DNA of 64,000 nucleotides from Parietaria judaica. Lineage: Eukaryota; Streptophyta; Magnoliopsida; Rosales; Urticaceae. The translations under genes were made by a program, and so were the position numbers. Positions 1-11,689 of the stretch are shown here, one piece after another. The stretch spans positions 22,410,001 to 22,474,000 of the forward strand of contig OX940869.1 in the NCBI GenBank assembly GCA_954871525.1, in the 5' to 3' direction. Within the stretch, counting starts at the first letter, position 1, and every line of letters starts with the position of its first letter. The notes beneath the pieces are model-generated. The model searched no databases. It saw nothing but the letters and a program-made list of their open reading frames with translations, and was not told where the DNA came from.

Positions 1-824
1 TGGGAATCACCACCCGAGGCCGTAGCAGGAGGCAACACCTTGCCAGCAGACGAAAAACGCAAACGACGAGAAGAAGACGCCTTCCCCGACGACAATCTCT
101 GCTTCAAGACCCACATAGTGCGTTCATCAAGATCCTCGCCAGATGGATTCGGAACAAGAGCAACAGGAGCAGCAGTAGAAGCCCAAGGACACATCTGGGG
201 AACAAACTTCCTTAACGCCCCTCGGGAACCAGACGAACCTGCACGACGACGAATAAAGTAACACAACACCGAATAACACAGCTACTGAAGACCAAGCGAA
301 GGAATTATACCTGTAGGAGTCGACGAAGTAGGAGCAGCTTAAGAACGGTCAGTCGCCGAAGGAGTACGCCGCTCAGGAACAGGTACCTTCGCCTCAGACA
401 AAGCCTTCGGCGATGAGGAACGACGAGTATCTCCCTTCCCCGGAGAAGAAAGATGAGCATCTGCCATTGAAGAACGACGAACATTTTTCCTCGGAGAAGC
501 ACAAGGAGTATCACCCTCCACCAGAGGAAGCACCCGAAGAGGACCCCGGAGAACCCTGGAAGACCTGCACACCGAGCAACAACAGAAGATCATGGACGAA
601 CGGGCGTAATGGAAGGCCCATCCCTAGAGGAAGACTCTCCAGATGAATCGGTAGAATGCCAGGGACAACAACGCTAGGAAGCTTGCCTGTAGCAGGAACT
701 CAAAGACCGACAAGATAGGACAGATGGACGCAAGGCGACATCGACACTCTCTGGACGTCTCGTCAGCAAGAGGACCCTCACCAGCGGTAAAGCCTACCAT
801 GGCAACGCCCTTGCCTACAGGTCC
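1..824 (-). pseudogene. Ty3/gypsy gag-like region, decayed (left part)
   Basis: Read on the minus strand, about 658-540 encodes GMGLPLRPFVHDLLLLLGVQ. This matches the N-terminal gag-like domain called 'putative gypsy type transposon' (PF04195) in plant Tat/Ogre-type elements (G-L-P-L-x-P-F-V, then leucines and L-G-V). Serine- and arginine-rich coding-like sequence follows down to base 1. A frame change is needed near 640, and stop codons are present (for example near 510), so this is a relic. It continues at 4991-5301 once solo LTR A is removed, and the reading frame matches across the insertion point. The element runs off the left edge. The family call rests on motif memory. Confidence 0.55.
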
Positions 825-1277
825 TGTTCGAACCGTCCGGGTAACATTTAAAAAATTATTTAAAGCGGAAAACTTGTTAACCGGATCGAACATGGGATAA
901 TAACCAAAATCAAGATCTGCTAAATTATTAGCAATTTAACTTTTTGTAAATTCATTGTTAATAATCTAGTCTATAGGAAATAAATAAACTGTAAATAAAG
1001 GTTGGCATTTATTGACCCAATGCATTAAGCCGTACCTCAGGTGATGACGCTTCCGGCTGCGCGTTCTGAACTGGGCAAAGCTTCCCCGATGCTGAAGGAA
1101 ACTCCCGTGATCTTCCGGGATATTCTCCTGGACTCCTCGTACCGAAGCATGGGCTTCGCTGGAAGAACTTCGTCGCAAAACTTTAACTGAAAGTTCTTTT
1201 AAAGCTTTCCGGAGAACAACGTCTCACTAAGCCGAACCAAAAAAGAGAGATCAGAAGCTAAGAAAATTCGCAGACTC

Positions 1278-1279
<2 letters not shown>

Positions 1280-1351
<72 letters not shown>
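1280..1351. repeat. (GATA)n/(GA)n microsatellite
   Basis: A few GATA units run into about 28 GA dinucleotides. The tract lies just downstream of the solo LTR A promoter on the minus strand. Solo LTRs B and C have only short CT/GA tracts at the matching place, so the tract expanded in this copy. Confidence 0.95.
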
Positions 1352-1353
<2 letters not shown>

Positions 1354-1399
1354 GAATTCTTGCTATAGGAGAGGTGTGTGAAATGTGTAGAATAAATCC

Positions 1400-1412
1400 T
1401 CTATTTATAGGC
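1400..1412 (-). promoter_or_regulatory. TATA box of solo LTR A
   Basis: The minus strand reads CCTATAAATAGAGG, conserved as CCTATAAATAGGAGG in solo LTRs B (about 51097-51110) and C (about 58523-58537). It marks the U3/R boundary; the conserved block read downstream fits R-U5. Confidence 0.6.
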
Positions 1413-2004
1413 TCAAGGAAAAAACAATTAGGGAAGTTTCCCTCCCTAATTTTGAATTCTATAATGGGCAAATATAATTTATTACTCCAAACCAATGGCC
1501 AAGATTGAATCACGAAAGATCCAATGGTTCTAATTAATTACGGATTTAACCAAATAGGGAAACCATGAATAAATCAATTATCCAATCACTTCCATATATA
1601 ATAGAGTTGAAATTCCCTATGTACCCACATGGAAATTTCGAAATCAATAAGCTAGATCCAATGGTTGGAATTAATTCCATAACCAATATAATGTACCATA
1701 TTGATTTAGGACAAAGTCAACTCTCCAAGCTTTATTACCAAGCAATAGAATACGACCTCCGTTTTATAATAAATTTGAATTATGCATTCTATATATACAT
1801 GTTAATTCATTTCCAATATAATGGTTAAGAATAAATCCTAAACCAATCCAATAAATATATTTAATCAATTAATTTTGAAATTCATTCTTGGTCACCAAGT
1901 CATTTTCGAAATAGGGTTTCCAAATTAATTATCATGATCCAACGGTTAAGATTAAATCTTGACCGATCTAATGAACCAAATTAATTCTAGGGTTTTTAAT
2001 TAGG

Positions 2005-2469
2005 GTTAATGATGGCAAAAATACCCAAAGTTTGGTCAAAGAACCCCTCGTGTACCCAAAGTTTAAAAGTGGTGGCAAAAATACCCAGAGTCGCATTTGG
2101 GGAGTTGACCACTCCATTCTCGTAACGCCGTTAACTTACCTGTTAACTCTGGCCACGTGGACAAACGTGGGTTGCTGACATAATAATTTTTGGCACGTGA
2201 ACGAGCCCACATCAGCCTCGTTTATGACAAAACAAGGAATTAAACCCCTAATTAATACTATTTAACACAACTAATTGAACCCCTAATGATTACACTTAAC
2301 AAAACAGATTTGTCCACGTGACCAGAATTAACAGGTAAGTTAACGACGTTACGAGAATGGAGTGGTCAACTCTCCAAATGTGACTTTGGGTATTTTTGCC
2401 ACCACTTTTAAACTTTGGGTACACGAGGGGTTCTTTGACCAAACTTTGGGTATTTTTGCCGTCATTAAC
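2005..2469. mobile_element. MITE-like element with long terminal inverted repeats
   Basis: About 155 bp at the left (from GTTAATGATGGCAAAAATAC) is the near-perfect reverse complement of the right end (to ATTTTTGCCGTCATTAAC). The arms enclose about 150 bp of unrelated sequence. The block is absent from the homologous solo LTRs B and C, so it is an insertion into solo LTR A. Flanking TTAA on both sides could be a 3- or 4-bp target duplication, but it is palindromic and hard to separate from the arms. No coding. Superfamily unresolved. Confidence 0.7.
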
Positions 2470-3862
2470 TCTTTTTAATTAATACCTAAACTTAGGTATT
2501 TATGCCGCAAATTTAGAAAGTCCAAATCCAAGTGAATTCGTGTAAGCCATACTCACACATTCACTTGGGCCGCATCATTTCTAGATATTCATTTATATAC
2601 CAAATATATATTTTATTTAAATAATATAAATCTATTAATTATTAATTAATTATTATTAAAGATATTAATAATTAAATCCGTATAATTAAATTATATCATT
2701 AACCACTGATATCAATATCACACATTAAATGTCGTGGTGCAAGACGACCATTTAAATTTGTGACATGTGATTAAATTTCATATATTTACGAAAATGATCA
2801 TAAAGTTGGAAATTGTCTAAATCACGAACCGTACATCGAAACGACTCGGTTCCATAAGCAAAGTCTCTTAGAATTTAATTTCCAAGAACTTTCCAGTTGA
2901 TGAAAAATCAAAATTCAACTTTGCTTTATCAGTTAAATTTCCAGTACCAAACTTTGGTACTTTTGCCACGTCAAAAATAAAACTTCCAAAATATGACACA
3001 GACTTTAGTTTATTGAATCCTGAAAAATGATAAAACATATCAAATTTTTAAACCACGTACGTATCTTCGTTCCGGAGCTATCCTGGGGACCATGGACCTG
3101 TATCACTGAAGCTCCAACGAACTGCTAGTGGTTCGTCAAACCTCGGTGTTATTCCACTATAAACCCGAGGCTGCACTCTTTAGTAATAAAATATATATTA
3201 TTCCCTTCATATTAATGTGTCCATTGATACAATCAAATTCGGGTTATTGATCTTCACTTGATGATCCACACACGAGCAAGCAGTTTTTACTGTTTTGCCT
3301 CTCATTGCATTTTCATCCTCAACTCAGTTAATAATTTTGTGAGTTACCCACTTATAGTTTCGATTCATAAGTTGTGCACTGGTACCTCTCACTTCTCACC
3401 ACTAACAATCAAGGGAATCATCTTGACTCTGAAGAGAGCTATGTGATGTCCGTTTCTATGACCAAACTACCCTTATCTGTTGACTATCATGTTCCCAAAA
3501 TAGCAGTATTGGGAACGAAAGTAAATGTGTTCTTGTTCCCAAAATAGCAGTACTGGGAACGAAAGTAAATGTGTTTTTGTTCACAAAATAGCATTATTGG
3601 GAACGAAAGTAAATGTGTTCTTTAATAATTAAATTAAAGAACAATCAAGTCAACAGTCCAGGCTCGAGGTCACTCAGGACTTAGATCGAATATCCATTTG
3701 ATCATCTAGAAGTGACTCAACTCCAAGTTATCAGTGACGGTCTTATATGATAACTTCCGAAGTTTAAGTCAGGTCCAGTCATGTATGATGTCGCTTATTA
3801 CCTAATGCACTTCTAGTGAGTGTGACACACACACTTAATCCATAGTAGGATTACATCACTTA

Positions 3863-4690
3863 GGTTGTGTTTGTTTGTTTTAAGATTAAGACGTCTGAAT
3901 ATTAATGCAGATCTGAATATTAAGATGTTACTTCTTAATCTGAATGACTAAAAATTAAGTCTCTTTGTTTTTTTGAACATCTTAATAAAGTTTTTATTTA
4001 AAATAATTGTTTAAATTACATATTTACTATAAAATTTTACATATTATAATCATAAAATTTATCAATTCAAGTATAAAATATTTTAATTATGAAAATTTAG
4101 CAATTTAAACATAAAATGCATAACAATTTTCATAACCTAAAATACGTTTTATAACAACAATTATAGTCAAGATTTTATTTAAGACACAAAATAAATGTTC
4201 ATGATAAGAAATACACAAAGTTATGTACTTCATGACACATTATATATGTTCATGATAAGAACTACACAAAGTTATGTACTTCATGACACAATATATATGT
4301 TCATGACAAAAACTACAAATATATTTTTCATGACACGATATACATGTTCATGACACAAAAAAAGAGTACATCAAAATACTAAATTCGAAAATTCCAAACT
4401 TTTTCCCCATGAATTTAACCCGATTTTCCATATCCTTCACGTCTTTCATGCTCATCATTGCTTTTCTATAATTCGCTCCTTAACAAAGTACTTCCAACTC
4501 TCCCATTCAAAGGTACTTCTTGAATACACGTCTCCAAAAACGTCTTTTCTATTTCGAGCTTCTTCCAAATCACTCTTTGATTTTTACTAGATTGCTCCAT
4601 ATATATTCACTAGTACAAAATTAAATTGATTAAAAAAATAAATAACAAAGACTCTTTATCAAACCAGTTTTGAGCTTAATCCAGAATAGG
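3863..4690. mobile_element. PIF/Harbinger-like deletion derivative inside solo LTR A
   Basis: This block is absent from solo LTRs B and C. It starts GGTTGTGTTTGTTTG after TTA, the usual look of a PIF/Harbinger terminus, and it contains a Myb/SANT-like ORF1 fragment (4466-4600). About 30 bp of LTR sequence is repeated directly on both sides (AATCCATAGTAGGATTACAT and AATCCAGAATAGGATTATAT). A right terminus complementary to the left one is not clear. Positions 4195-4345 hold about three copies of a 50-bp tandem unit (ATGTTCATGATAAGAA...). Boundaries are approximate. Confidence 0.5.
4466..4600 (-). pseudogene. Myb/SANT-like domain fragment of a PIF/Harbinger ORF1
   Basis: A 44-codon minus-strand ORF starts at the ATG at 4600-4598 and ends at TAG (4468-4466). 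Its core, RVIWKKLEIEKTFLETCIQE, has the W-x-x-x-E-x-x-F-L-x-x-C pattern of the Myb/SANT-like DNA-binding domain (PF12776 type) found in plant PIF/Harbinger ORF1 proteins and in related host genes. In intact elements this protein works with the DDE transposase; no transposase remains here. The premature stop removes the rest of the domain, and coding-like sequence continues past it. It could instead be a captured host fragment. Confidence 0.45.
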
Positions 4691-4990
4691 ATTATATCAC
4701 TTAGTCATATTAATGAGTTTATCCGATTAATGAGCTCCCACTCAGTTAATCAATTCACGGAAATTTTAAGTTCATTTATTATGATTATTAATTCTTCCTC
4801 ACATTGACTCGGTTGTGATAATAATAATATAATTGCATCCTTTATGAACTATGGAACAAACATTCTATTTTACTATACCAGAAACTATAATAAGATTAAC
4901 ATAATAAGTAACATCTTTTATTCAACGACTTTGGTCAAAATCTTTTACAATAAGGGAAAAGACAGCTTGTTTAAAGACACATGTCCAACA

Positions 4991-5301
4991 AGTCCGCCCT
5001 CTGCAATGGGCACTTCACATACAAAGTCCTCGCCCGCACCCTGCTCCTCGACGATATCAGATGTATCGCCATCAACAAACTCTACGTAGGAGGCATCATC
5101 AAGGACCGAAGGCTCCGAGCCATGCTCGCCAAGAGATCCGCCACAAGCCGTCGAGCTACCTGCAAAGTTTTCAACACATTCAGAAGCCGCAGAAGACAAA
5201 GTACCCTCCATCAGAGCCGACAACGCAAGGCGAATCATCACAGAGAAATCCTAACCGGGCCCGGAGACCGCTGCACTTGAACTAGGAACTTTGATTCCCA
5301 T
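4991..5301 (-). pseudogene. Ty3/gypsy gag-like region, decayed (N-terminal part)
   Basis: A minus-strand ATG at 5301-5299 begins MGIKVPSSSAAVSGPG and meets a TAG stop. The same frame then stays open through acidic sequence (ASYVEFVDGDTSDIVEEQG) to the edge of solo LTR A. Its last codons continue in frame at 824 on the far side of the LTR (PVGKGVAMVGF, then TAGEGPLADE), so 1-824 and 4991-5301 were one reading frame before the insertion. The upstream leader is at 5302-5990. The protein is not recognised beyond the gag-like motif further along. Confidence 0.5.
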
Positions 5302-5990
5302 GGTAAGAGCTAGCTCTTGTCACGACGATCCCTACGCAAAAATTAGATCGTCAATCGGAGTTTCGAAGCTCTCAAAATTGAATTTCCCGTCGAAATCAGG
5401 CGTCACCACAACTTTTGGCGGCCCAATCGCCGGAGCAGCTTCACCGGAGTTCAACGCAACGTCATTACCATGCAACAACATCACGGTAGTAGCCACGCCA
5501 CTCACCGGAGCGCCAACGGAGCCGCTGCCCACGCGCAAGACCGCAGGATTCGCGCCGGGCCATCGCTGCACGCGCCATCGCCCTCACCGACGACGGGCTC
5601 GCCTTCAGCCGTGACACCACCTCCCGCCGCGCCAGACAACACCGAACAGGTCCCCTCTAGCGCGCCAACCTCGTCGCACGCCGCGCCGCACGCCAAGGAG
5701 TTGTCCTGCCCAAGCATGCCAAGCGCTGCCTCGCCGTGTGCCGCACCAGCCGCCAGCGGCCCACGCACCTCGCCGCCAGCCTTCGCTGCCACAGGCGACG
5801 TCAAGCACCCAGCCCGAGTCGCCCCTGGCTCGCTGATCGCGCTACAGCCCACGCCAACAACAACCATGCCAAAGCACGTGCGCCATGCCGATCACCGCAA
5901 ATAACTACGACACCGACGTCTTGTCTCCGTCATCCATCTCCGCCAAGCCACTCGCCATGATGCGGCCGTCACAAATTCAAGGTGGAGGAA
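5302..5990 (-). other. GC-rich, coding-like leader of the decayed gypsy element
   Basis: GC content is far above that of the surroundings. Minus-strand frames give low-complexity Ala/Gly/Val-rich peptides. One 79-codon frame (5571-5332) ends with FDGKFNFESFETPIDDLIFA just upstream of the ATG at 5301. It may be an untranslated leader or a decayed upstream ORF. I do not recognise a product. Confidence 0.35.
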
Positions 5991-6810
5991 GAGAGAGAAC
6001 AAACTCAAAGTCCTAAAAGGTATCCATGAAGTAATATTTTACTCTAATCTCTATTTTCTCTCTTCAATATTGAATTATTCAAGCCCATGCAACCCAAAAA
6101 ATTGCATAAACTATGCCCACATGCTGATATTGCAATTTTTTATTGTAAAAAACGATCAAAAATGGGTTTTTATATGTTTTTAAGTGAAAAAGGCTATTTT
6201 CAAAGATTATTTAAAAAGCCTTGGAAATTAAACTTTGGAACTTTTTAAAGTTTCATTTTTTATTTTCAAACATGAAAACCATATTAAAATTATTTTTCCC
6301 GGTTTTCATGACTTACTTATCAACTTACTATTTTATTACGATTAAAAAGTTGCGCATTAATTAAGGAACTTTTTAAAATTTTAAAATCAATGCGTAATTA
6401 TTATTTTCGAGTTACTCATTTATTATGTCACTTGATTTTATTTATTTATTTTTGGATTTATTTTCGGAGTTCAAAGTTAATTTAAAGAGGCCTTTATTTT
6501 ACAAAGTGCGCCTATGAACCTCTAAAAGTCCAAGAATCGAATAATATCATAAAAAAGTGACCGTTGATTTATCTTAATCATTTGCTTACATCCTTGACTA
6601 TACTTGAATTATTTCAAGCTTATAGTGCAAGCATTTTTGAATTTATTTTACAAAATTCTAGTTAAAGGAAATTTGCAGTTCCTTGGGAGGACAGAGAGGA
6701 GACTAATATCTCTGACAACCCGGATCCTCGCCAAATAACACAAGTTATCTTAAGTTTTAAAAATAAAGTTTCTCGCGCAATGCAATTACCCAAGAAACTG
6801 GGGGGGTTAT
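5991..6810. other. AT-rich DNA with no recognisable gene
   Basis: Homopolymer-rich sequence with no long ORF and no repeat structure that I can see. It may be the distal leader or 5' LTR of the decayed gypsy element on its left, or unrelated intergenic DNA. Confidence 0.4.
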
Positions 6811-7766
6811 TGTTATGTGCATTTTTCGGAACATATACAAAATTGGGCCCCCTTCGACAAAAGTCAAAGCCCATCAGTTAAGGTCAAAGCCCACCGACGA
6901 TGAAGAAGACCAAAGGCCCACGACCTAACGCTTTTGGCGAGGCCCGGAGCTAAAGAGCCGAAGAAGACAAAGCCCTTGATCGAAAAGGCATCTCCTAGCG
7001 AGGTAATTTTGCCACAGTAGTTGTTCGACGAGTCAACGAATGCATCCCTCGCCAAGTGAAGGCCCTCGCCACAATGAGCTCGCCAATACCTACGACGTCG
7101 ACAAAGAGCATCCCTCGCCAGGTTAAGGCCCTCGCCACAACGAGCTCGCCATTCGGCCAATGGTCACCTCCGCGCAGCCAACATCGGCATTTCCGACGAG
7201 TCAAACCACATCGTCATTCACCCGCCGTTTATCACTAACCCTGAACTACATGGGACCTGATTCTCTTAAACTGAGATATGTAGGCAGCCTCGCCCAACCG
7301 TAAGCGACGGGGTACGGGCCCGATCTACCCTTTTTTGCAGGTCTTCCCTCGCCATAGGAGATCGCCAAGGGAGGAAAATCACGAAGAATCGTCAAGAACA
7401 TCTCGGAGCTTCGCCAAGGCCAAGAGTTCGCCTAGACGAGGACTTCACCAAGACCAGGAGTTCGCCTACACGAGAAACTTTTCCAAGACGAGGACTTTGC
7501 CAAGATCAGGAGTTTGCCTAGACGAGTAGCTTCGCCAAGACAAGAACTTTGCCTAAACGAGGAGCTCACCAAGGAAGCAAGTTGGCCAAGGATCGCCAAG
7601 AACAGCCCGGAGACTCACCCACGATGAAGGATTTGCCTCCACCTTTGACGATCATCAGTCAACCCGCGTTGACTCAGTATTCATTTATCCATGTGTTCAC
7701 CGGGTCCAGCTTGGGGCCCGAACCTTGGATCCGACATTAAGTTAAATCCATTTTTACACATTAACA
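6811..7766 (+). mobile_element. Internally deleted gypsy LTR (E family)
   Basis: It starts TGTTATGTGCATTTTTCGG and ends CACATTAACA. It matches, in reverse orientation, both ends of the solo LTR at 13147-15000. The shared U5-side block runs GAACTAC...GGGACCTGATTCTC...TATGTAGGCAGCCTCGCCC (7244-7300), then a pyrimidine stretch and TTTTTTGCAGGTC. The TATA-containing middle and the GTCGCCTCG minisatellite of the full copy are missing. Flanking 5-mers (GTTAT and CATAT) do not match, so the copy is old or rearranged. CGCCAAG-rich degenerate repeats fill 7360-7590. Confidence 0.65.
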
Positions 7767-8880
7767 CATATTATTAAGTAGAAAAGAGTGTTCTAATAAA
7801 CATCGTTTGACCTTTCTAGTTATTTTATCATCAACTCCTTTGTTGTATTGTAAATGAGAAACATATATTGTGAGTTGTCGGTACAAGTCACATGTTTAGA
7901 TCGATGACTTACTAAGTCATCGAACACCAAGCCTGGTTTGTTCATTTACAACCCCCGAACAAAGCATGACGTGATACTAGGTGTTGAATCACCTGTAGTG
8001 CATAAGTTCCATATCTGTGAAGACCCTAACGTCATTGAGATATCTTAACGGTACTGACCGTCGAGATATTGACTCACTACAGTGAATCTCACTCATTGAC
8101 TAATCAAATATCATAAGACATCTCAACGCATAATGTGTTCACTCAGGATTGAGATTAGCACGGAAAAATTCCTTGATGTGATGTTGGATAAAAGGTCAAA
8201 AACAACATTTCACATTTATCTCAACCATCACTGGTCTAGTTTAATATCTTCGTTAAGATATCTAAGGAAAGCTTGTGGAGTCCAACTCCCGATGTCACAA
8301 GACTCGATATTACAAGCTTCCTTAACAATCGTACTTGAATACAACTGCCCAGTTGATTCTAAGATTGCAAACTTTCTCTTTTAAACCTTCTAAAAGGGAG
8401 CGTCTTGTTAAGTCACAACTTGACTTCCTTTTTCGTAAACTAGAAGTTTATGGGCATAGATTTATTTTGGTCTAAACACATACTTATAAAGAATGCATAC
8501 TTTTATTGAATTTTATTCAATCAACAGTTACACTGACAAATACGTTCTACAAAAGATCTCTCAATTTCTCATTTGTAGACATTATTTCCAACCGAGAAGA
8601 CCCGAGCTTACGATGATCCTCAGGAGGTCCTCAGGATTCTCCCGGTCTCGACATACAAGCTCGCGGACACCCGAAAGACGCCACGGTCGAGCCACGAAGT
8701 AACCGACGGAACCCACGACACGACGAGGAGCCGCGGCAAGGCCCTTGTGGCAAGCCAAAATGTGCCATTTCCTTGGGCATTTAATGGAGAATATTCTTCA
8801 TTAATTCCCCCAAATCAAGAAAAATAGGTCCATCCTTTTACCTATAAATAGAATGCATCTCCTCCTAATTTTAGAAAAAA
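7767..8880. other. Retroelement-like non-coding stretch
   Basis: No convincing ORF. The phrase CTAGAAGTTTATGGG followed by TACTTTTATTGA-type sequence (8440-8520) also occurs in the non-coding internal region of B-copia (28196-28400). This suggests a fragment of a related copia element. 8600-8760 is GC-rich, and CCTATAAATAGAATG at about 8839 looks like an LTR TATA box. Confidence 0.35.
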
Positions 8881-10235
8881 CTAGTGAATGGGCCGCGCTT
8901 TGCACGGTGGTATAAAATTTAGTTTATAACTTATTTTTATAGTGTCTTAACTTAAAAAATGAGATTTTTTTTATTAATACATTATGTATTTTTAGTATTA
9001 TTGACACTTTTTTTCTTATTATACCTACTTTGATAGCATATTCAAATCGTGAATCATGATTTTATTTCAATTTATTGATATAATAAGCAAATAAACAACC
9101 TCACTACATAAATCAGATAAAAAAAAATCAAATAATATCATTACATAATATTTAATTTTCTTGTAATAAACATTTGCACTGCCTCTTAAATATTGTAGGC
9201 TCCAAATAATTTTTGTTGTTGTATTTGCAGTACATTTTTACAATGTTGAAACAATTATTTGCAATAAGCACAAATTTTACATAGAATTCGGCGTTGTCAC
9301 CTATAAAAACATGAAGCTCCACGTTTGTAATTTTTTTTTTGTCTTCGTTTTTTATTGTGCATTTATACCCCAATTTTTTTTTTTTCATTTGTGTTCATTC
9401 ATATATATTTTATCTATTCCATATACTCTATTCATATAAATTTTATCCCCCAATTTTTTTTAACAGTTTATCCTTTTATACTATATAGTATATATATATA
9501 TATATCATTTATAAAATGTGTGGTGTAAATAATGTGTTAAACGAATGTAAGAACTAATATGACTACGCCAAACAATTTATATAAGAAGGGCTTTGAAGTA
9601 TTGTATTTTTTTAAAGGTCTTTGCAAGATAGCAATCAACATGAAGAAAAAAAAAAAAAACTACATATTGTATACAAAAAATTATATAAAATCGACTTCTT
9701 CATACAACTGAAAAGAATAACTTGCAAATTAAGTTCTAGATCAACATCCATAACATAAATAATAATAATAAAAAAAAAACCCTTAATAAAAGCAATTGAA
9801 GTATGCTTTTTAATATTGGTGTTATATATAGAGAGCATCTAAAGATAAATTTATGAATATGCACAAACATAAATTTTTATATTAGAAAACATGGAAAGTC
9901 CCTCAAAATAAAATTAAAAACAAATAAATGTTTTAAGAAAATAAAAAGTCATTCAAATAAATACAATTTAATAGATTTATCTAAGTATTTAAAAGTGATT
10001 AATTTATAACCATTATTATGGAGAATTAATAAGAAAAAGTTATCATTATTTAGGACAAATAATCAAAGAACAAAAGTGCAGTGGCAAACGTTTTTATATG
10101 TTGTAATTCATCTTCATAACTTAAAAATTAAAGAACAAAAACAAAAAATGCCAAGCCGATAACATGATATGAAAATAAGAAAGGATTAACAAATATTAAC
10201 AATATAAGAAACATTTTAAAGACAAAAGAGAGATG

Positions 10236-10282
<47 letters not shown>

Positions 10283-11689
10283 GGAAGATCTTACTTATAT
10301 TATGTAAAGCCATTTTGTTTTATAAAACCTATTTAAACTCCATTATCTAACAATATTCCAAGACCCTTCCTAACACAAAATACTACTTTCGTGTTAACAT
10401 ATTTATTGCTATCACATCATAAGTTGTATGATAATATTAGAAGTGATGGCATTAAATACAGAACATATTGAGGTTCAGGTTGCGCATTGGCTCTGTTTGC
10501 TTCATACTGGCCATCTGCAAAATCCAATATGGGGACAACCGAATCAAATTAGATGTTGAATGCAAATACAAACACACAGTGATTCACGCTACAAAAGTTA
10601 TTCGATAAAAGAAAAATAAACACAAAAAGTAATTATATATTTTTAATATAAGCTCCTCATAGCTCGCTGTACAAATGTCAACAAAATTTCGTACATATAC
10701 CATGTTTTTTTGTGGTGTATCCTTCCTTCAAGCCGATCTAAAAGTCTTAACTCTAGCACTTCCCTAATGATAGAATAGAAACACACATGAGTGACGTTAT
10801 TAATATTAATATATATATATATATATATATATTTGAAAACATGTTAAAAATAATAGACAATGACAATCAACGTTAAAACAAATATAGAGTTTGAATATAT
10901 ACCATATAAGCACATACTACACATTATTTGTTGCTTTTCATGGACGCCCTTGTTCAAAACCAAATAAAATGCATTAGAAAGGTAAAACAAAAATAATGAA
11001 AACAAAAAACAAAAAATAATTAACTACAAAATAAGAACAATAATAGAGAGGAGAAATGAGAAAAGAGAACACTAAAATAATAATCCAAAAGCCTCTATTT
11101 ATAGGTTAGTAGAACCAAAATGAAAAGTCATGACTTTAATTGGTTTAATTGCATAAGCATAAATAGATATTAAGAAGACAAAACTAAAAGTCCGAATGCA
11201 ATGGAATAGACAATATCAAAACCATCCAATTAATAAGAAAAATAATAAAATAAATGAAAAATAATAATAAAATAAATAAAAACTCTATAATAATTAGAAT
11301 TCTAAATGCTTTGATTTCATGATGTTAAACTCTATTAGTATACTTAGTGATGATAAATTTGATTAATGTTACTTCTTCATTTTTGTAGACGTAAAATTTT
11401 GATCAAGCATATTAAAAATATTTTAGAACTAAAAATGGACTATATAAATAAAACTATTGAAAATAGCAACACTAACTTGATAGTGGGAAACACATTATTT
11501 TAAATGATAAAAACATTAGGAACAATATATTTGTAAACTTGATATATATAAATATTTGTTCAAGTTGCAATTAAAAATTTGTGACACTTACAATTTCAAT
11601 TAGTACATTAATCAATATTAAAATCTACATTAAATTCATATTTAAAAAAAATTGTAAATTCTTAGAAAAAAGGATTTCTCAATCCTTTG
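8881..11689. other. AT-rich stretch, probably a decayed unknown element
   Basis: It opens with AGTGAATGGGCCGCGCTTTG, a near-hairpin GC motif I have seen at many plant repeat boundaries, and is then strongly AT-rich. Small exon-like pieces on the minus strand near 10720-10780 and 10437-10522 (the latter preceded by TTTTGCAG) have no recognised product. A minus-strand CCTATAAATAGAGG at 11092-11106 could be a promoter. No gene call can be supported. Confidence 0.3.
10236..10279. repeat. (TA)n microsatellite
   Basis: About 20 uninterrupted TA/AT dinucleotides. Similar tracts lie at 10807-10832, 15015-15040, 15064-15081, 32379-32404, 41895-41920 and 55491-55537. Confidence 0.95.

Larger units (their letters stand above)
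825..4990 (-). mobile_element. Solo LTR 'A' of a copia-like family, with two further insertions
   Basis: The ends read TGTT (825) and TCCAACA (4990), and the flanks GGTCC (820-824) and AGTCC (4991-4995) look like a 5-bp target duplication with one mismatch. It is homologous to solo LTRs B (48934-51623, plus strand) and C (57947-60720, minus strand). Shared blocks include the region downstream of the TATA box (about 970-1250), which carries the same 'CTTCCGGAGAACAACGTCTC' block as C (reverse-complemented in B). On the minus strand the LTR starts TGTTGGACATG. Its 4.2 kb, against 2.7 kb for B and C, is largely explained by the insertions at 2005-2469 and about 3863-4690. No internal retroelement coding belonging to it lies alongside, hence a solo LTR. 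Confidence 0.75.

Noticed and set aside
624..893. Minus-strand ORF with a hydrophobic tail resembling a membrane protein
   Set aside because: It starts inside solo LTR A and crosses into the gypsy gag; the hydrophobic stretch is the gag read in a shifted frame.
5470..5960. Plus-strand GC-rich ORF of 144 codons, Pro/Ala/Thr-rich
   Set aside because: Overlapping frames are open on both strands of a GC-rich stretch and the peptide is low complexity. The flanking gypsy element reads on the minus strand.
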